Source: Armatimonadota bacterium
Lineage (GTDB): Bacteria > Armatimonadota > Zipacnadia > Zipacnadales > UBA11051
Direction: 5' to 3'
Length of the DNA: 64,000 nucleotides
Assembly (NCBI GenBank): GCA_013178155.1
Contig: JABLXH010000012.1
Coordinates: 1 to 64,000, forward strand
Made by a program: the position numbers and the translations under genes. Below the pieces are notes generated by a model. That model ran no database searches. It saw only the letters and a program-made list of their open reading frames with translations, and was not told the origin of the DNA. Positions 1 through 8,204 of the stretch are shown piece after piece; the stretch's first letter is position 1, and each line of letters starts with the position of its first letter.

Positions 1-1281
1 CTGATCATCATCCACAACCCGCCCCAGACCCACAACGTCCCGTGGAGCATCACCCACGCTGCCCGCGAAGGCCCCACGTTCACGGTGACCGTCGAGGTCT
101 GTGACATGAGTGGTGGCGTAGTCGTGACCCATAGCGAGACCCAGGTCGGGCCGGGCAGCGGAAGCTGGACCTGGGACGGCAAGATCAACGGTGTGGACGC
201 AGCGAAGGGTCTGTACATCTCGCGGGTCTACACCTCCCACTACTTCCAGGGGGCAGGGGGTTGTAGCGACCGCGACAAGACCGATGTCCTCAGCGAGGTT
301 TCGGTAGATGGCTTCCAGTGGGTGACCGGCCAGTACCCCACACGAGCGCAGGTGACCCTGCACTACACACTCTCGGAGGCACTCACCAACTGTGTGGTGA
401 CCGCCTACAAGCCTGACCTCAGCACCACTGCAGTGCACGTCCCGGCCAACGGAGCCCTCTCCGGAACGGGCGGGGCACACAACGTCACGGTGGAGTTCGC
501 CGTGGACCCGCAGATATGTGGCACCTACCGCTTTGTGATCACGGGTGACCAGGCCAGCGGTGCCGGCAACCGCGATGAACAGGCCAAGCCGACGGTGCCC
601 GAGGGCGCCAGCGTGGACATCTGGCCGCCGGCCATGAACTGGCACTCTCCGACGTGGGCGTCCGACTTCGCATGTTGCTGCGAGTATGGTGCTCAGATGC
701 AGGGTGAACCACATGGGGGCTCTCATTACGCCGCAGACGCTGCCCATTCCTTGCCCGTGGCTTCCGAACTAGTGGATCACCTACTCAGTGATGCCGTCAT
801 CTCCCTACACTCACACTCCGGTCCGGGCTACACGCACATCATCGCGCGAGACCAAAACGGCAACGAGACCGCAGCGAACTTCTGTGCAATGCACTACAGC
901 TTCTACACACCAGGCAGGGACGTCGCGCTGTCGGACTACCAGGGTGACCTCTCGCAGTTGCGATTCATTCTCTTCAATGGCTGCGAGACGGGCGCGATGT
1001 CCCCGCCGTTCACGGGCCCGAGCCTCGTGAGTGCGGCCGAGGACGCTGGGGTTGACGCCTCACTGGGCTTCAACGAGCCGATATTTATGGACCAGTCGGG
1101 GTTGTGGACACACTGGTTCTGGTACTATGCCTGCGAGATGGGGTGCACCGTCTCCGATGCCCATGCGGAGGCGTTCGACGAGGTTCTGGGTTTGCTGGGC
1201 GGGAACACTGACTGGCGGCTGTTTGACGTTGCGGTGTCTGGCGGCATGTGTGACATCGTGCCTGCGCGTTACGGCCAGTGA
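1..1281 (+). CDS. Secreted clan-CD-like (caspase/C25/CHAT-type) protease, 5'-truncated
   Basis: The reading frame is open from base 1, so the N-terminus lies outside the window; the GTG at 85 is only the first internal start-like codon. The N-terminal part resembles FlgD-type Ig-like/beta-sandwich modules (a phrase like SWTWDGKINGVDAAKGLY). The C-terminal half has the layout of a clan-CD cysteine peptidase: a hydrophobic strand into a His-Ser-His-Ser-Gly loop (His codons at 808 and 814), then a second hydrophobic strand ending FNGCETG (Cys codon at 982), then an Ala/Gly-rich SLVSAAEDAGVDASLGF helix-strand. That spacing is shared by C25, CHAT and metacaspase-like peptidases. Substrate is unknown. 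Export is inferred from the Ig-like modules, because any signal peptide is off the edge. Confidence 0.6.
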   Translation: MIIIHNPPQTHNVPWSITHAAREGPTFTVTVEVCDMSGGVVVTHSETQVGPGSGSWTWDGKINGVDAAKGLYISRVYTSHYFQGAGGCSDRDKTDVLSEVSVDGFQWVTGQYPTRAQVTLHYTLSEALTNCVVTAYKPDLSTTAVHVPANGALSGTGGAHNVTVEFAVDPQICGTYRFVITGDQASGAGNRDEQAKPTVPEGASVDIWPPAMNWHSPTWASDFACCCEYGAQMQGEPHGGSHYAADAAHSLPVASELVDHLLSDAVISLHSHSGPGYTHIIARDQNGNETAANFCAMHYSFYTPGRDVALSDYQGDLSQLRFILFNGCETGAMSPPFTGPSLVSAAEDAGVDASLGFNEPIFMDQSGLWTHWFWYYACEMGCTVSDAHAEAFDEVLGLLGGNTDWRLFDVAVSGGMCDIVPARYGQ

Positions 1282-1321
1282 TGCCTTCCCGAAGCAGACC
1301 CGCAGAGAGGAGCCATGTAAC

Positions 1322-2239
1322 ATGCAAACCCCCAGCTGGACAGAAAGCGTGCCACGGCCCCGGGCGGCCGTCTTGACTGCCTGCGCCTTGGCGGCACTGG
1401 TCATTGTGATTCACCTCCGCCTCAGCTCTCACGCGAACGACAGTCGCGCGCTAGCTGCCGCCCTCCTTGGTGTACCTGCCACGGAGTTGCGCTTGTCTGC
1501 CAGCCGCACCCCAAGGGCAGTAACGGGGGGTACTAGCTCTTTGTTCGAGCTCACGGATCCGAGTAGGCACGGACTGAAGGCGGCTTGCGCCAGGGTGGGC
1601 CCCGACGCCAAGTACGTCTCATATGCCTCATGGGTGTACACGAACCAACCGACGAGGAGAGCCTCGACTGACGATGCGAAGCGCGCCGGGCGCGCTTTCC
1701 TCGCTGCCCGGTCGCCGCTCTATCGCGAGGGCGTGCGGCTCACGGTGGACATGCTGGGCGACACTAATCGGCCTCGCTACGTGGTCAGGCAGGCGGTCCC
1801 CTCAGGGGATACGGTGTACTTCATCTACGTCGCCCTAGACATGGCGGCCCGCCCTGAGTTCTATGGCGTCGCTGAGTCGCCGCGGGAGCCGGCTCCTACC
1901 GCACCGGTCAGGCTAACTGAGGAGCAGGCTTTGGCGGTGGCGCAGCGTGAGCTTGCACGGAAGCCAGGGCTCACCGTGGACAAGGTTTGGGTCGTCAACC
2001 TCAGCACACGTAGTTTCTTCGCGCCGGATGGTCGACCGGTCTATGTGGTCGGTGTCAACGGACATCACCGCGACGCATCCACCAATGCGCCGCCCTCAAG
2101 CGTCTCGTTCAGCTGGGGCGTGGACGCGTCATCAGGAGTGCTGCTAACTCGGTGGAGCCCACCGCCTGAGGCCTTCGCGCCGGGGTCTGCGCCTGGCAGC
2201 GTCGAGCCCAGGCCAGACGGCACTCCACACGCGAACTGA
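1322..2239 (+). CDS. Membrane-anchored protein with PepSY-like C-terminal region
   Basis: A 305-residue protein. The ATG at 1322 follows an AGAGAGGAG ribosome-binding site; longer in-frame extensions would overlap the preceding gene. Residues about 15-35 form one hydrophobic segment (an uncleaved anchor or signal peptide), so the bulk should face the periplasm. The C-terminal third contains a helix-strand unit starting LTEEQALAVAQRELARK and ending in a WGVDASSGVLL-like strand, which recalls PepSY/propeptide-type domains often linked to inhibition of secreted proteases. It lies 40 bases after the protease-like gene and is probably cotranscribed. A modulating role for that protease is only an inference from position. 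No enzyme motif is visible. Confidence 0.5.
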   Translation: MQTPSWTESVPRPRAAVLTACALAALVIVIHLRLSSHANDSRALAAALLGVPATELRLSASRTPRAVTGGTSSLFELTDPSRHGLKAACARVGPDAKYVSYASWVYTNQPTRRASTDDAKRAGRAFLAARSPLYREGVRLTVDMLGDTNRPRYVVRQAVPSGDTVYFIYVALDMAARPEFYGVAESPREPAPTAPVRLTEEQALAVAQRELARKPGLTVDKVWVVNLSTRSFFAPDGRPVYVVGVNGHHRDASTNAPPSSVSFSWGVDASSGVLLTRWSPPPEAFAPGSAPGSVEPRPDGTPHAN

Positions 2240-2418
2240 CGGAGCGATGGTGTCACCCTTGACCCGAAGGTGCAGTTCGACCTAAAACCTAGGGACACCA
2301 TGCATGTTTCCTGTCCGCCACCGCTTCGGGCGGGAAGAGTCCGGAGGGGGACCGCGAACGACCTCGGGTGAAGCGTGACGGCCAGGACGGCGCTTTTACA
2401 TTTGGTGTCCCCGGTTTT

Positions 2419-2453
2419 CCGCGCCGGAGGCCTCACTTTGGCCTCCGGCGCGG
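2419..2453. terminator. GC-rich hairpin between convergent genes
   Basis: A perfect 12-bp inverted repeat (arms 2421-2432 and 2440-2451, loop TCACTTT), extendable by two more pairs to 2419-2453. It sits between the ends of the plus-strand PepSY-like gene and the minus-strand URO-D gene. There is no U-tract on either side, so a role as a shared transcription barrier is inferred from position. Confidence 0.45.
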
Positions 2454-2472
2454 GGGCACTGGCTCGCTGCGG

Positions 2473-3576
2473 CTATCCCTGTCTCTCCATCCACTCCCGC
2501 ACCACCAGGAAGCGCTCGATGGGGGTGGGGAGGCCGTCGGCTGCGGCCCAGAGGAGCAGTGGGGCGGCGCGCACGCGGGGCGTGTAGAGCTCGTCCAGAG
2601 CCTGCCAGATGCGCTCACGGGTGGTCTCCGGGGCCTGGAAGGCCGTTTCCTGCAGCACCGAGCCAAGCTGCGGGAACTCGTCACCCAGGGCGTCCAGGGC
2701 CATCTCCACGGTCGTGTCACCCACCGGTGGCGGGGTCAGGGCGTTGATGGCGTCGGCGCCGGTCTCGGACAGAACCGGCAGCAGGGCCCGCAGGTGCCCG
2801 CACATGTGCAGCACCAGCCGCTTGCCGTGGCGGTGGCAGATGTCGGCATACTGGCGGATCTGGGGAAGCGATAGCTCGCGGTACAGAGCAGGGCTGATAA
2901 GCCGCGTGCTGGTGTTCTCCACCGCAATCAGGGCTGGCGCCGGGACCTGCGCCGCCATCGCCTCGTACTCCCGGCACCGCGCCTGCTGCATGACGTCCAG
3001 CAGCGTCAGCAGTTCCTGCTGCTGGTCCTGCAGGAACCGGTAGAAAGCTACGACCCCCATGTCAAGCTGCAGGAGCTGCTGCACCGGCGAGGGGGTCATG
3101 GTGGGCAGGAACAGGCCGTCGTCGCCCAGGGCGGCGTCCACGCGCCCATAGGCCTCGGCTGCACCATGCGTCTCAGTGGGGGAACTGTGCTCCCACAGTC
3201 GTGTGAACACGCGGAGGTCATCGGCGCTCGCGACGGGGTGCTGCAGCGGGTGCCCGCTGCGGAAGGTGGCGGTCAGGTCGCCCCAGGGCGTGCGGGTGGT
3301 CTGCACGAGCGTGCCATCCGGCAACAGCTCATGGCTGACTACCGCCTCCGGGCAATGATGGGAGACGGGCGCGGGAACCTGCAGGTCGGGCGGGAGGCCG
3401 TAGCTGCCGAACTGGAGAATGTCGCACCCCAGGCGGCGATAGAAGTCCAGCAGGGGGAGGTTCCGCCACTCGTCGGGCATGACGGAACGGGTGGTGTCAT
3501 CCACGAGCGTGGTCCAGCAGGGGCGGTCGGGCGGTTGCCCTGCAAGGATGGCCATTAGCCTTTGTCTTCCGGTCAC
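2473..3576 (-). CDS. URO-D-fold protein, MtaA/CmuA-like (zinc-type methyltransferase candidate)
   Basis: A 367-residue member of the uroporphyrinogen decarboxylase superfamily. The N-terminus (MTGRQRLMAILAGQPPDRP, GTG start at 3576) is the usual opening of the non-haem branch. A strand ending in LVLHMCGH supplies the His-x-Cys pair that ligates zinc in cobalamin:coenzyme M methyltransferases such as MtaA. The distal Cys expected after the GNV strand in MtaA is not obvious. Function is more likely methyl transfer to or from a corrinoid protein than haem synthesis, but no corrinoid protein or other haem gene lies nearby. Two paralogues occur in this window (36.4 and 45.5 kb) with different residues at the metal site. 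Confidence 0.7.
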   Translation of the reverse strand: MTGRQRLMAILAGQPPDRPCWTTLVDDTTRSVMPDEWRNLPLLDFYRRLGCDILQFGSYGLPPDLQVPAPVSHHCPEAVVSHELLPDGTLVQTTRTPWGDLTATFRSGHPLQHPVASADDLRVFTRLWEHSSPTETHGAAEAYGRVDAALGDDGLFLPTMTPSPVQQLLQLDMGVVAFYRFLQDQQQELLTLLDVMQQARCREYEAMAAQVPAPALIAVENTSTRLISPALYRELSLPQIRQYADICHRHGKRLVLHMCGHLRALLPVLSETGADAINALTPPPVGDTTVEMALDALGDEFPQLGSVLQETAFQAPETTRERIWQALDELYTPRVRAAPLLLWAAADGLPTPIERFLVVREWMERQG

Positions 3577-3669
3577 GGTACAGTAACCACGTTTCGCGGG
3601 GAACTTCCGCCCGGGAATCGTTGCTTAGTGAGGTCAGCGCCTAGCCCATGTTCTGCCCGGATTGCCAGC

Positions 3670-4410
3670 ATGCCTGAGTTACCGCCTGCCCCGTACCTAT
3701 CGGTTGTCATCCCCGCCTACAATGAGGCTCAGCGTCTCGGTCCCAGCCTGGAGCGGATCCTGGCCTATCTCGCCGATCGCCCCTTTGCCGCCGAGATCGT
3801 CGTGGTGGACGACGGCAGTACGGATGGGACGGGCGATCTGGCCCGACAACTCCTGGAGGGCCGGGCGGATTATCAGGTGCTCCGGAATGAACCCAACGCA
3901 GGCAAGGCGGTATCCGTCCGGCGCGGGCTGTTGGCCGGCCGCGGCCAGGTGCTCCTCTTCTCCGACGCCGACCTGTCGACACCCATCGAGGAGGCCGATC
4001 GACTCCTGGCGGAGCTGGAGGCCGGCGCCGACGTTGCCATCGCCTCCCGCCAGCTCCCCGGAGCGCGGTTGGCAGTGCACCAGCCCTGGTACCGGGAGTT
4101 GGCCGGGCGCGCTTTCGGCTGGGTGAACCAGATGGTGCTGCTCCCCGGCATTCCCGACAGCCAGTGCGGCTTCAAAGCCTTTCGGCGTGAAGCCGCCCAC
4201 GCCCTGCTGCCCCACCAGCGCCTGAGTGGCTGGGCCTTCGACGCCGAACTGCTCTACGTCGCTCGTCGCCTGGGGTTGAAGATCGCGCAGGTGCCCGTCA
4301 CCTGGATCAACGATCCGGCGAGCAAGGTGCACATGGTGCGCGATGGTCTGCGCATGGTGCTGGACCTGTTTCGCATCCGCCGACTGCACCGACACCTCCG
4401 CCCGCTGTAG
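3670..4410 (+). CDS. GT2 family glycosyltransferase (dolichyl-phosphate glucosyltransferase-like)
   Basis: A 246-residue GT-A fold glycosyltransferase. From the ATG at 3670 the protein starts MPELPPAPYLSVVIPAYNE, the classic GT2 first strand. It continues with the nucleotide-binding VVDDGSTDGT, a central FSDADLSTP (DxD-type metal site) and a SQCGFKAFRR segment typical of the Alg5/dolichyl-phosphate beta-glucosyltransferase subgroup. No membrane helices are evident, so it probably works at the inner face of the membrane, charging a polyprenyl phosphate with a hexose. A TTG-initiated extension to 3562 would overlap the divergent URO-D gene and is less likely. Confidence 0.82.
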   Translation: MPELPPAPYLSVVIPAYNEAQRLGPSLERILAYLADRPFAAEIVVVDDGSTDGTGDLARQLLEGRADYQVLRNEPNAGKAVSVRRGLLAGRGQVLLFSDADLSTPIEEADRLLAELEAGADVAIASRQLPGARLAVHQPWYRELAGRAFGWVNQMVLLPGIPDSQCGFKAFRREAAHALLPHQRLSGWAFDAELLYVARRLGLKIAQVPVTWINDPASKVHMVRDGLRMVLDLFRIRRLHRHLRPL

Positions 4411-4432
4411 TGTCTGCCGGCCTCTGCTGGCC

Positions 4433-6880
4433 CTAGGGGCTGGCCTGCACACTGACGCTGCGGCCGTCCGAGCGCAGCAGCAGGTTGCCTCTCTCGCCCG
4501 TCTGCCACACCTCCAGGCCCTGGCGGGTGAAGACTTCCAGACCCTCGCGCCGCGGACCCTGATAGCCCCGTCCGCTGGAAAGTAACACCACTTGCGGCGC
4601 GACGGCGCGCACGAACGCTTCCGTGTTGGAGTGCTTGCTGCCGTGGTGTCCGGCAATGAGCACGGTGCTGCGCAGGGCCTCCGGCTGGGCCGCCAGGTCG
4701 CGTATGAGCTTCCGTTCGCCCTCCTCCTGCAGATCCCCCGGGATTAGAACACTGGTCTGACGGTAGGTCAGGCGCAGCACGAGGTTGTTGTTATTGGCGT
4801 CGTCGGGGGTGCCGTGGAGCAGTCCGTTGGGGCCGATGACATCCAGGACAGTTCCGCCGCCCAGGTCAAGCCGTCCGCCAGCCTGGGCGGGCACAAGCGG
4901 CACTCCCACGCGCTGGGCCATCCGGAGGAGGTCCTGCCAGGCCGGGTCGGGGTCGGCGTCAGGGCCCACCAGAAGCTGTCGCACGGGGAGTGAAGCCAGC
5001 AGCGTTGGCGCGAGGTTACAGTGGTCAGCGTGGGCGTGGCTGATGACGAGTGCATCGAGACTGCTCACGCCGCGCAGGGCCAGGTAAGGCAGAAACTCAC
5101 GGCGGGCAAACCGTGCCGGATCACCGCCCGTCACCTGAGTTCCAGCGTCTACCATCACATGAGCGCCGGTCGGGCTGCGGATCAGCAGGCACTGGCCGGC
5201 ACCCACATCCAACAGATGCAACTCCAGCGCCGGCGGCGCGGAGCGGCCGAAGGCCAGGGCGGCGAGCGGCATCGCGGCCAGCAGCACAGCCATGACCAGC
5301 AGCGGGCGCGGCACCCGTCGAGAGGCGGAGCGCAAGCCGAGGGTGCGCCAACCCACCAGCAGCAAGGACGCCGCTGCGTACCAGGCAATGATCAGTCCTG
5401 GCGCCATGCTGACCCCCTCGAGTGCGGCCCCCGGGAGCCCGGCGAACAGGCGGTTGCTGGCCAACAGGGCGTCCAGCAACTGGCGAGCCACGAGACAGAC
5501 GGGGGTAGCCAGGGGGATCCAGACCAGTCCCAGGCCAATGGCCAGTAGGCCCAGGTACAGGATGATCGCCGACAGGGGTAAGGCCACCACGTTCGCCAGT
5601 GTCCCCAGGAGCACTACCTGCCCGAAGTGGTACGACAGGATGGGCACCGCGAGCAGCCAGGCACCCGCCGTGCCCAGCAAGGCGAACCGGAACGCCGTCC
5701 AGACTCGCCCGGCGGACGGAGACCGCCACGCGGGCACTGCCGCCAGGTACACGCCCAGGGTGCACATGAAGGTCAGTTGAGGCCCCGGTTCGAAAACCGC
5801 CGAGGTATCGCTCAGGCACAGGCACAAGGCGGCGAGGGCCAAGGCTGTGGCGAAATCGTAGCGACGACCGATCGCCAAGCTGACCAGCATGAGGACCTGC
5901 ATGCCGATGGCACGGGCGATGGAGACGCCCAGCCCGGCCACAAGGCCGAAAAGCAGTAGACCGGCGACGGCGGGGGGAATGGCCCACAGCGGCAGGGCTC
6001 GCCGCCGCCCGCGCAAGAGCAGAAGGATACCGACCGCGAGCACGGAGACCTGGGCTCCGGATACCACCAAAAGGTGCATGGTACCGCTACGCGCGAAGAG
6101 GTCCTCGATATCCTTTCCCACGGGCACGGCTTGCTGTCCATAGACCATGCTCCCCAGCAGATCGGCATAGACCTGGGGGTGGCTGCCTGGCATCGCTCGG
6201 GTCAGGGCATCCAGCACGCGGTGCCCAAAGAAGGCGGTCCGATCGCGCAGCAGGCCGGCTACTCCGGAAGCGCGCTCACGGGCCAGGACAGTGGTCGCCT
6301 GACCCCGTGTGTGAGCCCCCTGGCGCAGGGCGCGCCGCTCGAAGGGCCCTGGTCTGTCGCCCGCGGGTGCTAGCTCCCGGAGCGCCACATCCGCCAACTG
6401 AAGGCGCTCCCCTACGCGAAGGGCCTCGTCCTCTGGAACCCGGGGCAGGCGCAGCAGGGCCAGGCCGCTGTGGCCCTGTGCCGAGAGCCGGACCAGGGCC
6501 ACGGGCGGCCCCAGGTAGCCCCCCCAGGGCCGCAGGACGGTGGCCTCTGCCTGCTCCAGTGTGGTCCCGGCGAGGTGAACAATGTCGGTGGTCCGCGGCG
6601 TCGTGCGGTAGGTGTGCAGCGCTCCGGCCGCGAGAAAGGCCAAGGCCAGCGTAAAGGCCCGCGCGGCCCCCGCTGCCACGGGGCGACAGGCCAGTGCGCC
6701 CCCCGCTGCCACCAGCGCCAGTCCCCCCAGAGCCATGAGCGGCGGTCGCGCCCAGTCTGCCCAGGCGATGCCCGCCAGGGCCGCCAGCGTCCAGCAGAGC
6801 AGCGGACGGAAGCGCAGGGCGTCAGCCACATCGCGCAGGAGACCAGGCCAGGTGGCAGCGGAGGGGGGCGGGGTGCTCAT
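4433..6880 (-). CDS. comEC: ComEC/Rec2 DNA-uptake channel protein
   Basis: An 815-residue polytopic membrane protein with full ComEC architecture. Hydrophobic N-terminal segments (about 25-85) are followed by a soluble OB-like stretch. The central Competence domain opens with GSMVYGQQAVP and LLVVSGAQVSVLA and has multiple helices to about residue 500. A C-terminal metallo-beta-lactamase domain carries HLLDVGAGQCLLI, SHAHADHCN (metal site) and AGHHGSKHSN. It forms the inner-membrane channel for single-stranded DNA in natural transformation; the C-terminal domain is thought to act as a nuclease. Its ATG lies only 7 bases after the stop of comEA, so the two form an operon. No other competence genes are in the window. 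Confidence 0.93.
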   Translation of the reverse strand: MSTPPPSAATWPGLLRDVADALRFRPLLCWTLAALAGIAWADWARPPLMALGGLALVAAGGALACRPVAAGAARAFTLALAFLAAGALHTYRTTPRTTDIVHLAGTTLEQAEATVLRPWGGYLGPPVALVRLSAQGHSGLALLRLPRVPEDEALRVGERLQLADVALRELAPAGDRPGPFERRALRQGAHTRGQATTVLARERASGVAGLLRDRTAFFGHRVLDALTRAMPGSHPQVYADLLGSMVYGQQAVPVGKDIEDLFARSGTMHLLVVSGAQVSVLAVGILLLLRGRRRALPLWAIPPAVAGLLLFGLVAGLGVSIARAIGMQVLMLVSLAIGRRYDFATALALAALCLCLSDTSAVFEPGPQLTFMCTLGVYLAAVPAWRSPSAGRVWTAFRFALLGTAGAWLLAVPILSYHFGQVVLLGTLANVVALPLSAIILYLGLLAIGLGLVWIPLATPVCLVARQLLDALLASNRLFAGLPGAALEGVSMAPGLIIAWYAAASLLLVGWRTLGLRSASRRVPRPLLVMAVLLAAMPLAALAFGRSAPPALELHLLDVGAGQCLLIRSPTGAHVMVDAGTQVTGGDPARFARREFLPYLALRGVSSLDALVISHAHADHCNLAPTLLASLPVRQLLVGPDADPDPAWQDLLRMAQRVGVPLVPAQAGGRLDLGGGTVLDVIGPNGLLHGTPDDANNNNLVLRLTYRQTSVLIPGDLQEEGERKLIRDLAAQPEALRSTVLIAGHHGSKHSNTEAFVRAVAPQVVLLSSGRGYQGPRREGLEVFTRQGLEVWQTGERGNLLLRSDGRSVSVQASP

Positions 6881-6887
6881 GCCGGGT

Positions 6888-7541
6888 TCAGGGCCGCACG
6901 TAGGGGCGTAGCTGCTCCAGGCGCTGGGGACCGATACCCTCTACCTCGGCCAACTGGTCCACTGACCGGAAACCGCCATGCTCGTAGCGGTAGTACAGGA
7001 TGCGGCGAGCCAGTTCCTGGCCGATGCCCGGCAGGGCCTCCAACTGCTCCGGAGTCGCCTGGTTCAGGCTGACGATGGCGGGCTGAGCGCTAACCGGGCG
7101 CGTCACGCTGGTAGGGGTCGCAGGGCGCGGTTGAGGCGCGGGCATGGGCTGGGACGGCGACACGGGTGCCGGCTTCACCGGGCTGAGCTCGGCCGCCGTG
7201 CGAAGACGGCCCACAATCACCTGGGACCCGTCCTGGACCGGGGCCGCCAGGTTGACGGAGGTCATGTCGGCGAGCGCCGTCTGGCCACCAGCAGCGCGGA
7301 TGGCGTCGCCCACCCGCGCGCCTGGCGGAAGCCAATACAGGCCTGGCGTGCGGACCTCACCAGCCACGTGAACGGCATTCAGGGAACGGCCGGCGGCCAC
7401 AGGAGCCGGAGGCGGGGTGTAGACCACAGGCGTGGGGACTGCAGGCCGTGCGAGACGCTGCAGGCTGAGCAGCACCACACCCCCCACCACACCCAGGAGC
7501 CCAACGGCGATGAGTAGCTTCTGCGGGCGCGAAAACTCCAA
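6888..7541 (-). CDS. comEA: ComEA, SLBB plus helix-hairpin-helix DNA receptor
   Basis: A 217-residue protein: one N-terminal membrane anchor (about 8-28), a Pro-rich linker, an SLBB domain (VHVAGEVRTPGLYWLPPG onward), a second Pro-rich linker (about 120-155), and a C-terminal tandem helix-hairpin-helix (LNQATPEQLEALPGIGQELA then VEGIGPQRLEQLRPY). This is the standard ComEA layout, binding incoming double-stranded DNA in the periplasm and passing it to ComEC. The start codon is TTG at 7541 with an AGGGAG about 13 bases upstream, so the exact start is uncertain by a few codons. Confidence 0.9.
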   Translation of the reverse strand: MEFSRPQKLLIAVGLLGVVGGVVLLSLQRLARPAVPTPVVYTPPPAPVAAGRSLNAVHVAGEVRTPGLYWLPPGARVGDAIRAAGGQTALADMTSVNLAAPVQDGSQVIVGRLRTAAELSPVKPAPVSPSQPMPAPQPRPATPTSVTRPVSAQPAIVSLNQATPEQLEALPGIGQELARRILYYRYEHGGFRSVDQLAEVEGIGPQRLEQLRPYVRP

Positions 7542-7639
7542 GGCGAGGTTCTATCTCCCTGGTCGGGCAGTGGCTGACGACAGCGGGGTGTTCGCCTGCC
7601 GCGAAGGGAATCCTCCTCAACGAGAGACCGAACAGCCTG

Positions 7640-8098
7640 TCAGGTCTCCAGGGTGCCAAAACACGCAACCTGGGGCCGCTCGAGACGGGCAAAGTCGGCG
7701 TACTTGAGCAGTATGACTTCGCTATGGCTGCATGCCCGGATAGCGATGGTTTCCTGATCGGCAAGCTGGCTGTCCACGTAGGTTCGCAACCCGTACCGCG
7801 AACCGAAGGGGGGCTCGGCGCCCAGGGGACAGTCGGGGAACAGCGTCGCCAGCTCGGGCTCGGTGGCCAGGCGGACGTCGGTACCCAGTAGCTGCTCCAC
7901 GCTGTCCATGTCCACCCGGCAACAGGCGGGCAGGACCAGCATGACGAAGTCGTCGTCGGCCTTCACGACGACCGTCTTGGCAAAGATCTGGCCCGGCACG
8001 TGCTGCGCCGCCGCCTCCTCCTGGGCCGTGAAGGATTCCTCGTGGTGCTTGACCGTGAAGTCAACGCCTTGCTCGTTAAGGTATTCCAGGATGTTCAT
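7640..8098 (-). CDS. YbaK/ProX-type aminoacyl-tRNA deacylase family protein
   Basis: A 152-residue single-domain protein of the YbaK/aaRS-associated editing family, which hydrolyses misacylated tRNA such as Cys- or Ala-tRNA(Pro). It shows the family pattern of N-terminal MNILEYLNEQGVDF (like the YbaK opening helix), FAKTVVVKADDDFVMLVLPA with the conserved Lys strand, and LGAEPPFGSRYGL, the substrate-pocket loop. The ATG at 8098 is fixed by a strong AGGAGGTG site 8 bases upstream; the frame stays open far beyond it by chance. Specificity cannot be read from the sequence. Confidence 0.82.
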   Translation of the reverse strand: MNILEYLNEQGVDFTVKHHEESFTAQEEAAAQHVPGQIFAKTVVVKADDDFVMLVLPACCRVDMDSVEQLLGTDVRLATEPELATLFPDCPLGAEPPFGSRYGLRTYVDSQLADQETIAIRACSHSEVILLKYADFARLERPQVACFGTLET

Positions 8099-8204
8099 CA
8101 CGCCACACCTCCTGAGTTGGCCCCGGCGAATCGCCCCCCTACACGAACAGCGACAGTCTACCCTTCGGGGTTCAGGAGAGGACTCCTGCCGCGATCCGAG
8201 GGCG

